From assembly GCA_024760505.1 (NCBI GenBank), contig CP058931.1:2986001-3050000 (forward strand): DNA of 64,000 bases, written 5' to 3'. This DNA is from Nitrospira sp. Its GTDB lineage: Bacteria; Nitrospirota; Nitrospiria; Nitrospirales; UBA8639. Of this stretch, positions 43,821-53,059 are shown piece after piece. The translations under genes were made by a program, and so were the position numbers. Each line of letters begins with the position of its first letter. The first letter of the stretch is position 1. The notes beneath the pieces are model-generated. The model had not been told where the DNA came from. It searched no databases and worked only from the letters and a program-made list of their open reading frames with translations.

Positions 43821-44946
43821 TGCGGCGGTCACATCGCGTGTGAATGGCCAGGCGGCGTCGGGTCTTCGTGCGGAGGCGGGCACGGAGATCATGAGCTATC
43901 GGGACGCGTTGCATTGGACCATGCATGACGCCTTGCAGCGGCATGATTCCGTTCTTATCCTGGGACAGGGGGTGGATGACCACAAAGGGATATTTGGTTC
44001 CACCACCGGATTGAGTCAAGAGTTTGGTGCGGATCGAGTGATGGATACGCCGCTTGCCGAAGAAGGCATGACAGGGGTAGCCATTGGGGCCGCGTTAAAT
44101 GGGCTGTATCCGATTCAGACCCATATTCGCGCCGACTTTTCTTTGTTAGCCATGAATCAAATAATTAATTTAGCGGCCAAATACAAATATATGTTCGGTG
44201 GCCGGTTTGACGTGCCCATGTTGATTCGCATGATCGTGGGGCGAAGTTGGGGGCAAGGTGCGCAACATTCACAAAGCCTCCAATCTCTTTTTGCGCATAT
44301 CCCCGGGTTGCAGGTTGTGATGCCCTCGAGTTCGCAATCGATTCTGGACACCTATCCGGCGGTGATTGACCGCTATCGGGGTCCCGTCATCTCATTCGAG
44401 CACCGGTTGATGTACGACCTGCAATTTTATGTGACTCCTCTAGCCACGCGGCAGGAGATCGATCCCTTCGGGTCCCGGTTAGTGCGACCAGGTGAGGAGG
44501 TCACCATTGTGGCCACCTCCATCATGGTGTTGGAAGCCATGAGAGCAGCAGAACACTTGGCCCTGGTGTCCGATATTCAATGCGAGGTGATTGATTTGCA
44601 TTGCGTGTCCAGCCCCGACTGGGATTTGGTCATGCACAGTGTTGAAAAAACGGGACGGCTGGTGGTGGCGGATACGAGTTGGCGGGAATATGGTGTATGC
44701 GCGGAGGTGTGTCGTGTGGTCGCTGAAAGAAATCCCGGATGTTTGAAGGCACCGGTGGTGACCTTGGGAATGCAGCCCGCTCCCTGTCCTACGGCCAAGT
44801 GTTTGGAAGATCTCTTTTATCCCGATTTGCGCCAATTAGTGGATGCGTTGGCTGTCCTCGTCACCGGGAAGAAGAGCCATGGGTTGCCTTTGCCCGATAC
44901 CCAATCGATGGCAGATGTGTATAAACGGTTCAAAGGCCCTTTTTAA
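43810..44946 (+). CDS. E1-beta-like thiamine-diphosphate enzyme subunit
   Basis: Up to 378 residues, homologous to E1-beta/transketolase pyrimidine-binding and C-terminal domains. Visible features: the conserved glutamate region (DTPLAEEGMTGVAIGAAL), YPIQTHIRADFSLLAMNQIIN, and C-terminal VADTSWREYGVCAEV. ATG 43810 overlaps the alpha gene by 11 bases; ATG 43891 (MSYRDALHWTM) follows a GGAG and fits the family N-terminus better, so the true start is open. It should pair with the preceding alpha subunit. Confidence 0.83.
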   Translation: MLCNAAVTSRVNGQAASGLRAEAGTEIMSYRDALHWTMHDALQRHDSVLILGQGVDDHKGIFGSTTGLSQEFGADRVMDTPLAEEGMTGVAIGAALNGLYPIQTHIRADFSLLAMNQIINLAAKYKYMFGGRFDVPMLIRMIVGRSWGQGAQHSQSLQSLFAHIPGLQVVMPSSSQSILDTYPAVIDRYRGPVISFEHRLMYDLQFYVTPLATRQEIDPFGSRLVRPGEEVTIVATSIMVLEAMRAAEHLALVSDIQCEVIDLHCVSSPDWDLVMHSVEKTGRLVVADTSWREYGVCAEVCRVVAERNPGCLKAPVVTLGMQPAPCPTAKCLEDLFYPDLRQLVDALAVLVTGKKSHGLPLPDTQSMADVYKRFKGPF

Positions 44947-44984
44947 GCAGGATTGTCGGACCACCTCATCAAAGGAATGCGAAG

Positions 44985-45962
44985 ATGAAAGTGCTCATTA
45001 CGGGGATTTCAGGAATGGTAGGCAGTCACTTAGCGGAGTATATCCTTGCGGATCACCCGGACGTGGATCTGCATGGATTAATTCGTTGGCGAACCCCTCT
45101 TGATCATCTTGTGGCCATCAAGGATCGCATTGCCCTGCATTATGGTGATCTTCGGGACTTGAATTCGCTCATTGTCGTGATCAAAAAAATCCAACCTGAT
45201 TGGATCTTTCATTTGGCGGCACAATCCTTTGTCACGACAAGTTTTGACGCGCCGGTCGACACGCTGTCCACCAATGTGCTCGGGACGACCAATTTGCTCG
45301 ATGCGCTCCGTATTACCGGAGTCGATGCTAAGGTGCATGTCTGCAGTTCCTCTGAAGTGTACGGACAGGTGTTGGCGCATGAAGTGCCTATCACGGAGTC
45401 CAATCCCTTTCGTCCGGCCAGCCCGTATGCGGTGTCCAAAGTCGGGGAAGACATGATTGCCTTTCAATATTTTTTGTCCTACGGCATTCGAACCGTCCGT
45501 ACCAGGATGTTTACCCATACCGGCCCACGGCGAGGGGATGTCTTTGCGGAAAGTGCCTATGCCAAGCAAATAGTCGAGGTGGAGTATGGGCTTCGGAAAA
45601 ATCCGATCCGGGTCGGAAATTTGGACAGTATTCGGACATTTGCAGATGTTCGCGATGCCGTCAGGGCTTACTGGGTGCTGATGGAAAATTGTCCAGCCGG
45701 GGAGGTTTATAATATCGGAGGTAACCGTACGATGACACTTCGGGACATGCTCGAGATTCTCAAAGGCATGGCAGCCTGTCGCATCGAGCATGTGGTGGAT
45801 CCCACATTGTTGCGACCCTCGGATGTCACCCTGCAGATTCCCGATACGTCAAAGTTTAAAGCGGCGACGGGGTGGGAACCACGCATCCCCTTTGAAGAAA
45901 CCCTACAAGGAATTCTGGATTTTTATCGAAGGCGTTACCACAAGAGGAGCAAAGCTGCGTGA
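44985..45962 (+). CDS. GDP-mannose 4,6-dehydratase-like SDR enzyme
   Basis: A 325-residue extended short-chain dehydrogenase. It has the NAD(P) motif GISGMVG at the N-terminus, SSSEVYG and the catalytic YAVSK, and a sequence pattern closest to GDP-mannose 4,6-dehydratase (FHLAAQSFVTTSFDAP, FTHTGPRRGDVF). The probable reaction is 4,6-dehydration of a GDP-sugar, either GDP-mannose or, given the adjacent heptose-type kinase, GDP-manno-heptose. The stop overlaps the next start in GTGA. Confidence 0.82.
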   Translation: MKVLITGISGMVGSHLAEYILADHPDVDLHGLIRWRTPLDHLVAIKDRIALHYGDLRDLNSLIVVIKKIQPDWIFHLAAQSFVTTSFDAPVDTLSTNVLGTTNLLDALRITGVDAKVHVCSSSEVYGQVLAHEVPITESNPFRPASPYAVSKVGEDMIAFQYFLSYGIRTVRTRMFTHTGPRRGDVFAESAYAKQIVEVEYGLRKNPIRVGNLDSIRTFADVRDAVRAYWVLMENCPAGEVYNIGGNRTMTLRDMLEILKGMAACRIEHVVDPTLLRPSDVTLQIPDTSKFKAATGWEPRIPFEETLQGILDFYRRRYHKRSKAA

Positions 45963-47080
45963 TTATCTCTCGGACCCCCTATCGGTTGTCGTTTTTCGGA
46001 GGAGGCACGGACTATCCTCAATGGTATCTTCGGGAAGAGGGCGCTGTTCTTTCCACCACAATTGACAAGTATTGCTATGTGAGTTGTCGATACCTTCCTC
46101 CATTTTTCAATATTAAACACCGGATTGTCTGGTCGCATATTGAAACGGTATCGACTATTGGAGAGATTCTGCATCCCGCCGTTCGGGAAGGCCTGCGGTT
46201 TTTAGGTTTTGATGATTCTCAGGGGGTGGAAATTCAGCATCAGGGTGATCTGCCGGCCCGCTCAGGCATTGGATCCAGCTCTTCATTTTCGGTTGGTCTG
46301 GTGAAAGCTCTCACCGGGTTGAAAGGGGAGATGTTGGGGAAAATGGATCTGGCCCGCCAAGCGTTCACTTTAGAGCAAGATATCTTAAAAGAAACGGTTG
46401 GTTCCCAGGATCAAGTTGCCGCCGCCTTCGGCGGATTTAATGTTATTCGTTTTCTACGAGACGGTCAGATTCAAGTCGAACCGCTCACCTTATCATTGGG
46501 GCGATTGGCTGAACTGGAGCAAAATCTCGTTCTACTGTATACCGGCACCAGTCGCTTAGGTTCAGACATTGCAAAAAGTGTCACCAAGAACTTTTCTCTC
46601 AGGTCTGCCGAACTGAAAACCATGCGTGTAATGGTGGACAGAGGGTTGGGTATTTTGAGTGGAACGAGTTCGTTGGAGGAGTTCGGGAAATTGCTTCATG
46701 AAAGCTGGATGCTTAAGCGGGAACTTTCCCACGACATTTCCAATTCCACAATTGATGAAATTTATAAAAATGCCCTGGGCAATGGGGCGATTGGTGGAAA
46801 GCTTTCCGGGGCAGGGGGCAGTGGGTTTATGTTGTTTTATGTTCCGATTTCCAAGCAGGCACATTTTCTTTCAGCGATGCATCCCTATATTTGTGTACCG
46901 TTTTCTTTCTCACAATCAGGAAGCAGCATAATTTACTACGACGGACCTGATAGACGGGTATCCGGGGGATATCCTTCCGAGGGAGAAGGGGTTCATAAGG
47001 AAATGGAAAGAAGACGGCTTCCTTCTCTCAAGACCCCTAAAAAGGCAAAGGAAAAAGTTCTTGTTGGACACCGATCCTGA
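45959..47080 (+). CDS. hddA: GHMP kinase, D-glycero-D-manno-heptose 7-phosphate kinase type
   Basis: A 373-residue GHMP-family sugar kinase. The N-terminus (IISRTPYRLSFFGGGTDYPQW) and the ATP loop (GDLPARSGIGSSSSFSVG) match HddA-type heptose kinases, and the C-terminal motif GGKLSGAGGSGFM is intact. HddA phosphorylates heptose 7-phosphate at C1 on the way to GDP-heptose. L-fucose or related kinases share this pattern, so the substrate is not certain. The C-terminal ~35 residues are lysine-rich and extra. It is translationally coupled to the upstream dehydratase. Confidence 0.8.
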   Translation: MIISRTPYRLSFFGGGTDYPQWYLREEGAVLSTTIDKYCYVSCRYLPPFFNIKHRIVWSHIETVSTIGEILHPAVREGLRFLGFDDSQGVEIQHQGDLPARSGIGSSSSFSVGLVKALTGLKGEMLGKMDLARQAFTLEQDILKETVGSQDQVAAAFGGFNVIRFLRDGQIQVEPLTLSLGRLAELEQNLVLLYTGTSRLGSDIAKSVTKNFSLRSAELKTMRVMVDRGLGILSGTSSLEEFGKLLHESWMLKRELSHDISNSTIDEIYKNALGNGAIGGKLSGAGGSGFMLFYVPISKQAHFLSAMHPYICVPFSFSQSGSSIIYYDGPDRRVSGGYPSEGEGVHKEMERRRLPSLKTPKKAKEKVLVGHRS

Positions 47081-47093
47081 GAGGCATGACCAC

Positions 47094-47654
47094 ATGCCGT
47101 CACGAACTTCCGTTCCGCCACAAATGGGTATGACCAGGGAGGTATTCGGGTGTCCGTGGTTTCGGGTCCATGAAGAAGCATGGGAGGACTTTTCTGACTT
47201 GGACCGTCAACCGTTTTATCGTATTGAAAGCTCAAATGGTGTCTTAGTGTTAGCCCTGACCAAAAATGAAGAAATTATTCTGGTGCGTCAATTTCGACAG
47301 GTGTTGCGCAGGAACACCATTGAATTTCCTGCTGGGAGTATTGAGGACGGTGAATCTCCCGAAGAGGCCGCGGCGCGGGAATTACTTGAAGAAACGCGAT
47401 ATCGAGCCGGAACGCTTCGTTTGTTAGGGAGCGGACATATCATGATGAATCGGTACAGTGCGAGAGATTTTTTATTCATGGCTCAAGATTGCGAAATGCT
47501 TTCCCAAACTCCCGAAGTTCCGGACCAAGACGTACTTCTGGTTTCACCCCAGGAGTTTAAAGCCCTCGTGACATCTGGAGATTTTGAGCATATTCCTGCG
47601 TTATCCCTTTTCAGCCTTGTTGAGTGGCAATTCGGTTCGCGTTTGGTGGTATGA
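47094..47654 (+). CDS. Nudix hydrolase
   Basis: About 186 residues. The Nudix box reads GSIEDGESPEEAAARELLEE followed by TRY, with all metal-binding glutamates but the late glycine replaced by arginine. The general layout is like ADP-ribose or GDP-sugar pyrophosphatases. In this setting it may hydrolyse a nucleotide sugar or clean up by-products (inferred). ATG 47094 is preferred; TTG 47061 would overlap the kinase gene. It ends one base before the transketolase start. Confidence 0.8.
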   Translation: MPSRTSVPPQMGMTREVFGCPWFRVHEEAWEDFSDLDRQPFYRIESSNGVLVLALTKNEEIILVRQFRQVLRRNTIEFPAGSIEDGESPEEAAARELLEETRYRAGTLRLLGSGHIMMNRYSARDFLFMAQDCEMLSQTPEVPDQDVLLVSPQEFKALVTSGDFEHIPALSLFSLVEWQFGSRLVV

Positions 47655-47655
47655 C

Positions 47656-48522
47656 ATGAATGTTCAGGCCCTTGAATACAAAGCCGCAGAGCTGAGACTC
47701 CATATTCTCAGGACCGCGTTAAAAGCCGGGAAAGGCCATGTTCCCCCAGCATTTTCATGGGTGGAAATTGGTGTGGCGTTGTTTTATGGGGGACACTTGA
47801 ACCTTCGGTCCCATGATCCAAAATGGGAAAACCGGGATCGATTCATTCTGAGTAAAGGGCATGGATGTTTGACCTTATATGCGATGTTGGCCGATTTGGG
47901 GTTCTTCCCCAAAACCGAGTTAGACAATTTTTGCGGTCCGGGAAGTCTCCTGGCCGGTCACCCCGATACCCAAATTCCGGGAGTGGAGGGGGTTTCGGGG
48001 TCACTTGGGCATGGGTTAGGCCTGAGTGCGGGATTGGCCTTGGGAGCTAAACTTCATTCATACCCTTGGAAGGTTGTTACGGTAATGGGGGATGGGGAAT
48101 GTCAGGAGGGATCCGTATGGGAAGCCGCGATGTTTGCGAGCCATCACCAACTCCATAACCTGGTAGCGATCATTGATCGGAATGGGTTAGGTGCGACCAA
48201 CTATACCGAAAAAAATGTGGCCCTAGAGCCCTTAGTCAGCAAATGGAAGGCTTTTGGATGGGAGGTGGTGTCCATCAATGGGCATTCCTTTGAAGAATTA
48301 GACAAGGTCTTGGGCTGCTTTCGTCAAAGGCAATCCCTGAAACCTCTGATGATTTTGGCTCAAACGGTGAAGGGAAAAGGGTTGTCATTTATGGAGGCCT
48401 CGGTCGATTGGCATCACCGGATTCCGAAGGGTGAAGAAGTGGAAGAGGCCATTCGGCAGCTAATGGGTGCAATTTCCTCATCGGGATCGGTGTTAACCAT
48501 GGAGATGGCTCATGGTGCATGA
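47656..48522 (+). CDS. Transketolase, N-terminal (thiamine-binding) subunit
   Basis: A 288-residue N-terminal half of a split transketolase. The thiamine-diphosphate motif is VMGDGECQEGSVWEAAMFASHHQL ... DRNG (given in part: MGDGECQEGSVWEAA and IIDRNGLG). KGHGCLTLYAMLADLG and SLGHGLGLSAGLALG are family hallmarks. It works with the next gene as a two-subunit enzyme. The ATG at 47656 gives the family N-terminus. Lying right after a heptose-type kinase, it may make sedoheptulose 7-phosphate for heptose synthesis (inferred). Confidence 0.88.
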   Translation: MNVQALEYKAAELRLHILRTALKAGKGHVPPAFSWVEIGVALFYGGHLNLRSHDPKWENRDRFILSKGHGCLTLYAMLADLGFFPKTELDNFCGPGSLLAGHPDTQIPGVEGVSGSLGHGLGLSAGLALGAKLHSYPWKVVTVMGDGECQEGSVWEAAMFASHHQLHNLVAIIDRNGLGATNYTEKNVALEPLVSKWKAFGWEVVSINGHSFEELDKVLGCFRQRQSLKPLMILAQTVKGKGLSFMEASVDWHHRIPKGEEVEEAIRQLMGAISSSGSVLTMEMAHGA

Positions 48523-49456
48523 TTTTCGTGATGCGGTCTTTGACAGTGTTTTACAGATTGTGGCCAAAAATCCCCGGACAATTGTCCTCACCAATGATAT
48601 GGGAGCCATGGGATTAAGCCGGATTCAAGAATTGTATCCTCAGCAAGTTTTGAATGTGGGAATTAGTGAGCAAAATATGATGAGTGTGGCGGCCGGAATG
48701 GCACTTTCCGGGTATGTGGTTTTTGTCTATGGAATTGCCTCTCATATTACGACGCGGTGTTATGAACAATTGAAATTGGATGTGTGTGCCTTAAAGGTTC
48801 CGGTCATCCTTCTGGGAATGGGGCCCGGCCTGTCTTACGGGATGGATGGACCAACACATCATGCGACACATGACTGTGCTCTCCTCCAGACACTATCAGG
48901 CATGACCATTTATCTGCCTGCAGATGGCGTAGCCATCAAGGCCATGGTAGAGCAGGCCTACCAAAGTAGAACGCCCGCCTATATTCGGATCGATAAGGAC
49001 CCCTATGAACCGATCTATGCCCCCAATGAACATGATTTCAGTCTAGGACTCGAAACGATTCAACAGGGGGAATCCCTCTGTGTGGTGACCAACGGAATCA
49101 TGCTTGGCAGGGTGCGAGAAGCGGCAAGAGAATTGCGGGAGGAAGGTATCGAAGTCGCTCTTGTGGATTTATATCGAATGAATCCTTGCAACGAGTCCAG
49201 ACTCTGGGAAGCGTGTCGAAACGCTCAAGCCATTGTGACGGTAGAAGAACATGGTCGGACCGGAGGGATTGGAAGTTTGGTTGGGAGGCTGTTGAGTGAG
49301 CGGGGCCACGCTATTCCTTTTTGCGGGCTTTCGTTGGGTGATGAAATGTTGTTTGGCTCCGCGAGTCGAACCTGGGCCTTTGGGCAATATGGCCTGGAAA
49401 AGGAAAGCCTGAAAAACACGTTTCGGCATATGGCCCTGTTACCCACGACGGTCTGA
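48512..49456 (+). CDS. Transketolase, C-terminal subunit
   Basis: A 314-residue partner of the preceding gene, carrying the pyrimidine-binding and C-terminal domains. The catalytic glutamate lies in VGISEQNMMSVAAGMAL; GMDGPTHHATHD and the C-terminal TVEEHGRTGGIGSLVG are typical. It overlaps the N-terminal subunit gene by 11 bases, so equal synthesis is expected. Split transketolases are common in archaea and in bacterial surface-sugar clusters. Confidence 0.88.
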   Translation: MVHDFRDAVFDSVLQIVAKNPRTIVLTNDMGAMGLSRIQELYPQQVLNVGISEQNMMSVAAGMALSGYVVFVYGIASHITTRCYEQLKLDVCALKVPVILLGMGPGLSYGMDGPTHHATHDCALLQTLSGMTIYLPADGVAIKAMVEQAYQSRTPAYIRIDKDPYEPIYAPNEHDFSLGLETIQQGESLCVVTNGIMLGRVREAARELREEGIEVALVDLYRMNPCNESRLWEACRNAQAIVTVEEHGRTGGIGSLVGRLLSERGHAIPFCGLSLGDEMLFGSASRTWAFGQYGLEKESLKNTFRHMALLPTTV

Positions 49457-49491
49457 TTTTTCTTCTATCGATTGAGGTAAGGATATTCATA

Positions 49492-50499
49492 GTGAAGACG
49501 AGTTCCTCTATCTATTTCGGAAAACGAATTCTGGTTTCTGGAGGCACGGGAATGATTGGGATTCCACTTGTTCGAGCCTTGTTGGAACTGGGGGCTCAGG
49601 TGACCGTGGTATCCTTGGAGCAGGAAAGTTATGCGAGAGCCGTATTAGGCCCTTCAGTTGCCTTCTTTAGGGGCGATCTGACTTGTTATGACACATGCGA
49701 AAAAGCTGTGGAAGGACAGGATTATGTCTTTAATTTGGTTGGGATCAAAGGGTCCGTCGGTATAGGGGTGAAAAGAGCAGCCAGTTATTTTGTGCCCATG
49801 CTTCGATACCAATCCAATCTATTGGAAGCCGCATTTCGAGGAGGAGTCTCCCGGTATCTTTTTGTGAGCAGTATTTGCGCCTATCCACCAGCGACACTTC
49901 ATGTGGAGGACAACGTCTGGAATGGTCTTCCAAAACAAAATGACCGGTACGCCGGAATTGCGAAAAGAATCGGCGAACTTGAAGCCGAAACCTACCTGCA
50001 CGAGTATAATTGGGAGGCCGTCCGGGTGGTCCGGCCCTCAAATGTGTATGGTCCGCTTGATGACTTTAATCCAGTTACGGGACAGGTGATTCCGGCTCTC
50101 ATTCGGAGGGTGTTGGATGGAGAGTCTCCGGTTCGTATTTGGGGAGATGGATCTGCCATACGGGATTTTATTTTTGTCGAGGATGTGGTTGAGGGGCTTT
50201 TGCTTGGAATGGAGCATGCTCCGCCATGTTTTCCAATTAATTTGGGGAGTGGCGTTCCGACCACTATCAGACAATTAGCTGAAATCATTGTGGCTGAAAG
50301 TCGGGTCTCCACTGAAATTGAATGGGATCCCTCAAAGCCGGCCGGAGACCCTGTCCGATTGTTATCGATGGAACGGGCAGAAGCCACCATTGGATTCCGT
50401 CCCAAAATTTCTCTCAGAGAAGGGATTCGTCAAACTATTCACTGGTATAGCAAAAATCGGGAACTCGCCCATGAGCGGAAAAACCTTCTTAGCGCCTAA
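49492..50499 (+). CDS. NAD-dependent epimerase/reductase (SDR), GDP-L-fucose synthase-like (1)
   Basis: A 335-residue extended SDR. It has the cofactor motif VSGGTGMIG, an SSICAYP segment, a RYAGIAKRIGE motif as the likely catalytic YxxxK, and SNVYGPLDDFNP plus WGDGSAIRDFIFVEDV, which resemble GDP-L-fucose synthase (the epimerase/4-reductase that follows GDP-mannose 4,6-dehydratase). GTG start after TAAGGA. Two paralogues lie at 53851 and 55389. Its 3' end overlaps the next gene by 29 bases. Confidence 0.82.
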   Translation: MKTSSSIYFGKRILVSGGTGMIGIPLVRALLELGAQVTVVSLEQESYARAVLGPSVAFFRGDLTCYDTCEKAVEGQDYVFNLVGIKGSVGIGVKRAASYFVPMLRYQSNLLEAAFRGGVSRYLFVSSICAYPPATLHVEDNVWNGLPKQNDRYAGIAKRIGELEAETYLHEYNWEAVRVVRPSNVYGPLDDFNPVTGQVIPALIRRVLDGESPVRIWGDGSAIRDFIFVEDVVEGLLLGMEHAPPCFPINLGSGVPTTIRQLAEIIVAESRVSTEIEWDPSKPAGDPVRLLSMERAEATIGFRPKISLREGIRQTIHWYSKNRELAHERKNLLSA

Positions 50500-50938
50500 A
50501 AACAGGAAGCGGAAAACCGAAGGACTTTCAAAGCCTCGCTTTGTACCCGGGTTGGGAGATCTGGTTGATCGTTTAACCGTAGATCAACTGAAGGAAGCCT
50601 TTCATGAATCGATCAGGACAGCGGTCAGAACTGAAATCGCTGATTTGGAACATGATATTGATGGATGGGCTGATCGACATCAGATCAAATTGTCAGGGCG
50701 GAACGTCCGCATCATCATTGTGCTTGCCCAAATCAATTATGAAATCTGGATGTGTAAAGAAGGCATGATGACCGAACCCAAACGATACGATCAGTGGTTG
50801 AAACGGGCTCATCAATTAAATGGCATCAGAAATCAGATGAAAAATCTTCTTTTAGCCGAGGTGCAATCGGGAACCAGAGTGTGCCGGGCGAGTAATGTCT
50901 CGGTGGATGATTTAAAAGATTGGGATATACAGCTGTAA
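50471..50938 (+). CDS. Hypothetical protein of the sugar island
   Basis: I do not recognise this 155-residue protein. It has a basic N-terminus (KNRKRKTEGLSK), a predicted helical core (LVDRLTVDQLKEAF; RTEIADLEHDIDGW; NVRIIIVLAQINYEIWM) and an acidic C-terminus. There is no signal peptide or membrane segment. It overlaps the preceding SDR gene and ends 15 bases before an aldo/keto reductase, so it is likely part of the same operon. The frame extends to 50288, but ATG 50471 is the reasonable start. Confidence 0.65.
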   Translation: MSGKTFLAPKNRKRKTEGLSKPRFVPGLGDLVDRLTVDQLKEAFHESIRTAVRTEIADLEHDIDGWADRHQIKLSGRNVRIIIVLAQINYEIWMCKEGMMTEPKRYDQWLKRAHQLNGIRNQMKNLLLAEVQSGTRVCRASNVSVDDLKDWDIQL

Positions 50939-50953
50939 CCATAGGCTTGCGCG

Positions 50954-52069
50954 ATGCTCCTTAAAAAATTAGGCCAATCTGACATAGAAATTTCCGCTAT
51001 CGGTCAAGGGACCGGGATTCATCATTCCCTGACAAACCGGGAGGCACATCGGCAACTTGAATTCACGATCCGGGCCGGGATTGATATGGGATTAACCTTT
51101 ATTGATACGGCGCCTGTGTATGGTCATGGAGAGTCTGAAGCGGTCATTGGTAAGGCATTAAAGGGGATTCGGCATCGTGCGGTGTTGGCGACAAAAGTCT
51201 CTCCTGAGAACTTATCTTCAAAAGGCATTAAATATTCTGTCCAGGAGAGTCTCAGGCGTTTGCAAACAGACCGGATTGACCTTCTCCAAATCCACTGGCC
51301 CAATCCCCAAATCCCGATCTCGGATACCCTGGTGGGTCTGGAGAAAACGGTACAGGAGGGGTTGGTCCGATATGTGGGAATCTGCAATTTTTCATTCAAT
51401 GACACTTTCGAGATACATCAACAGCTAACTCCAAAGCTCCTGGCTTCTGTTCAGGTCGAATATAACTTGTTCGATCGAAGTATTGAACGGGAATTCCTCC
51501 AATACGGGGAACAAGTTGGAATCAGCATTATCGCCTATAGTCCTCTTCATTGTGGACGTTTTGTAGCGAATCGGAAGCAGTATGCTGTTCTTCAGGAGAT
51601 AGCGAATAAATACCATAAAACTCCAGCTCAAATTGTGTTGCGGTGGTTAATTGGGCATCCCCCAGTTGTGGTGATTCCGAATACCACGAATTGTCAACGA
51701 ATGACGGAAAACGCGGAAAGTATAAATTTTAATCTAACAGACGAAGATGCCCGGTATCTTGAAGGACAATGTACCGGACATTTTCTAGAGATTCCTCCTA
51801 GATCCATACAAGTCGCTGATGACTCGGGACGTTCAGTCTATCGAACCCTCGAAGACGCTCTTAAAAATGCCATGAATTGTGTACCCAGTCCGCAAGAATT
51901 AGCCCAACAAATTACGGCAGGGGATTTTTTGAAACCCGTGCGTCTTCGCCCGGCTAGTTCTTCCCATGACCGGTTTGAGCTCTTGGAAGGCCGAATCCGA
52001 TATTGGGCATGGGTCATTGCACACGGTTTCGAAAAGCCCCTACCCGCGCTGGTGGAAGATTTCTCCTGA
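50954..52069 (+). CDS. Aldo/keto reductase fused to a ParB/sulfiredoxin-like C-terminal domain (1)
   Basis: A 371-residue protein. Residues ~1-290 are an NADPH-dependent aldo/keto reductase barrel: DMGLTFIDTAPVYGHGESE holds the catalytic Asp and Tyr, a Lys lies in VLATKVSP, and the active-site His in LLQIHWPNP. Residues ~295-371 form an extra domain, VPSPQELAQQI ... KPVRLRP ... RFELLEGRIRYWAWVIAHG ... LPALV, whose order of elements (LA-I, hydrophobic strand, Y/F-L-GR-R, A-iP) resembles ParB N-terminal/sulfiredoxin-like domains. A very similar tail occurs in the reductase at 56466. The fusion is unusual; the substrate is probably a sugar or nucleotide sugar. Confidence 0.82.
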   Translation: MLLKKLGQSDIEISAIGQGTGIHHSLTNREAHRQLEFTIRAGIDMGLTFIDTAPVYGHGESEAVIGKALKGIRHRAVLATKVSPENLSSKGIKYSVQESLRRLQTDRIDLLQIHWPNPQIPISDTLVGLEKTVQEGLVRYVGICNFSFNDTFEIHQQLTPKLLASVQVEYNLFDRSIEREFLQYGEQVGISIIAYSPLHCGRFVANRKQYAVLQEIANKYHKTPAQIVLRWLIGHPPVVVIPNTTNCQRMTENAESINFNLTDEDARYLEGQCTGHFLEIPPRSIQVADDSGRSVYRTLEDALKNAMNCVPSPQELAQQITAGDFLKPVRLRPASSSHDRFELLEGRIRYWAWVIAHGFEKPLPALVEDFS

Positions 52070-52087
52070 TAGCCTTGTGAGGGATTT

Positions 52088-53059
52088 ATGATTGCCACTC
52101 TTCCACTCAAGCAGAATCACAAGCATCATGGGAGGCTTCAGCAAGAGGATTTTGAAGCCCTATTTGGGGAAGCGCCTGGAACGCTCTTTCAGGAATGTCA
52201 GGAATTGGTAGGACGGCATGATTTGCGTTATGACGTCTTGCAGGGGGCTTCCCGTGACCAAGTTTTGCTTCGAGTGTTGAAAACCCTTGACCAGGAGCTG
52301 GAAGTCGCAGGGACGCATCGTAAGCAGCGTTGGGAAGATGGATGGGCAGAGAATCTGATGGATTTTCAACGCACAGGATATGATTTAGCTGCATTAATCC
52401 CAAAGTTTGTGCGACCCCAGGAAATCATCCGTTTAAAGGGTGAGTATGTCCGGCCGGTTTCTTCTCAATTCGAAACCGGTTTTGTCGAAATTCTGCGCCA
52501 CTGGATGTTTAAAAAATGGTTTCATGACGTTGACCATATTTACGAGTTTGGTTGTGGAACCGGCCATAATTTAGTCGATGCAGCTTTCATGTTTCCAGGC
52601 CGTCCCTTGTATGGGTTGGATTGGTCCCAATCCTCTCAAGCGATTCTTCTCCTGTTGAGAAAAGAGCATGGATTTAATGTCGTTGGTCGGGAATTTAACA
52701 TGATGGAGCCTGATGAATCGTTTGACCTGTATCCTCGGAGCGGGGTGTTTACCGTTGGCGCCATGGAGCAATTGGGCTGTCAGTACCATGCTTTTGTGGA
52801 CTATCTCCTTAAGCAACGTCCTTCTATTTGCATACACGTGGAAACATTGTATGAGCTCTACGATCAGAACGTCCTGTTTGATTACGTCGCAGCCAAGTAT
52901 CTGGAGAAAAGAAAGTATTTGCAAGGATTACTCGGAACCTTGAAGGCTTTCGAGTACGAAGGCCGGCTGGAAATTCTTGGAACGATCCGAACTTTTGGCT
53001 CACTATACCATGATGGCTATTCTATTGTGATCTGGAAGCCGGTAGAGGAGAAGATGTGA
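52088..53059 (+). CDS. SAM-dependent methyltransferase-like protein with long N-terminal region
   Basis: A 323-residue protein. Residues ~1-145 are helical and unassigned; ~150-310 form a class I methyltransferase fold with motif I FGCGTGHNLVDAA and LYGLDWSQSS as the acidic loop after strand 2. A sugar O- or C-methyltransferase role is likely from context. GAGGGA precedes the ATG. It overlaps the next methyltransferase gene by the bases TGATG. Confidence 0.72.
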   Translation: MIATLPLKQNHKHHGRLQQEDFEALFGEAPGTLFQECQELVGRHDLRYDVLQGASRDQVLLRVLKTLDQELEVAGTHRKQRWEDGWAENLMDFQRTGYDLAALIPKFVRPQEIIRLKGEYVRPVSSQFETGFVEILRHWMFKKWFHDVDHIYEFGCGTGHNLVDAAFMFPGRPLYGLDWSQSSQAILLLLRKEHGFNVVGREFNMMEPDESFDLYPRSGVFTVGAMEQLGCQYHAFVDYLLKQRPSICIHVETLYELYDQNVLFDYVAAKYLEKRKYLQGLLGTLKAFEYEGRLEILGTIRTFGSLYHDGYSIVIWKPVEEKM

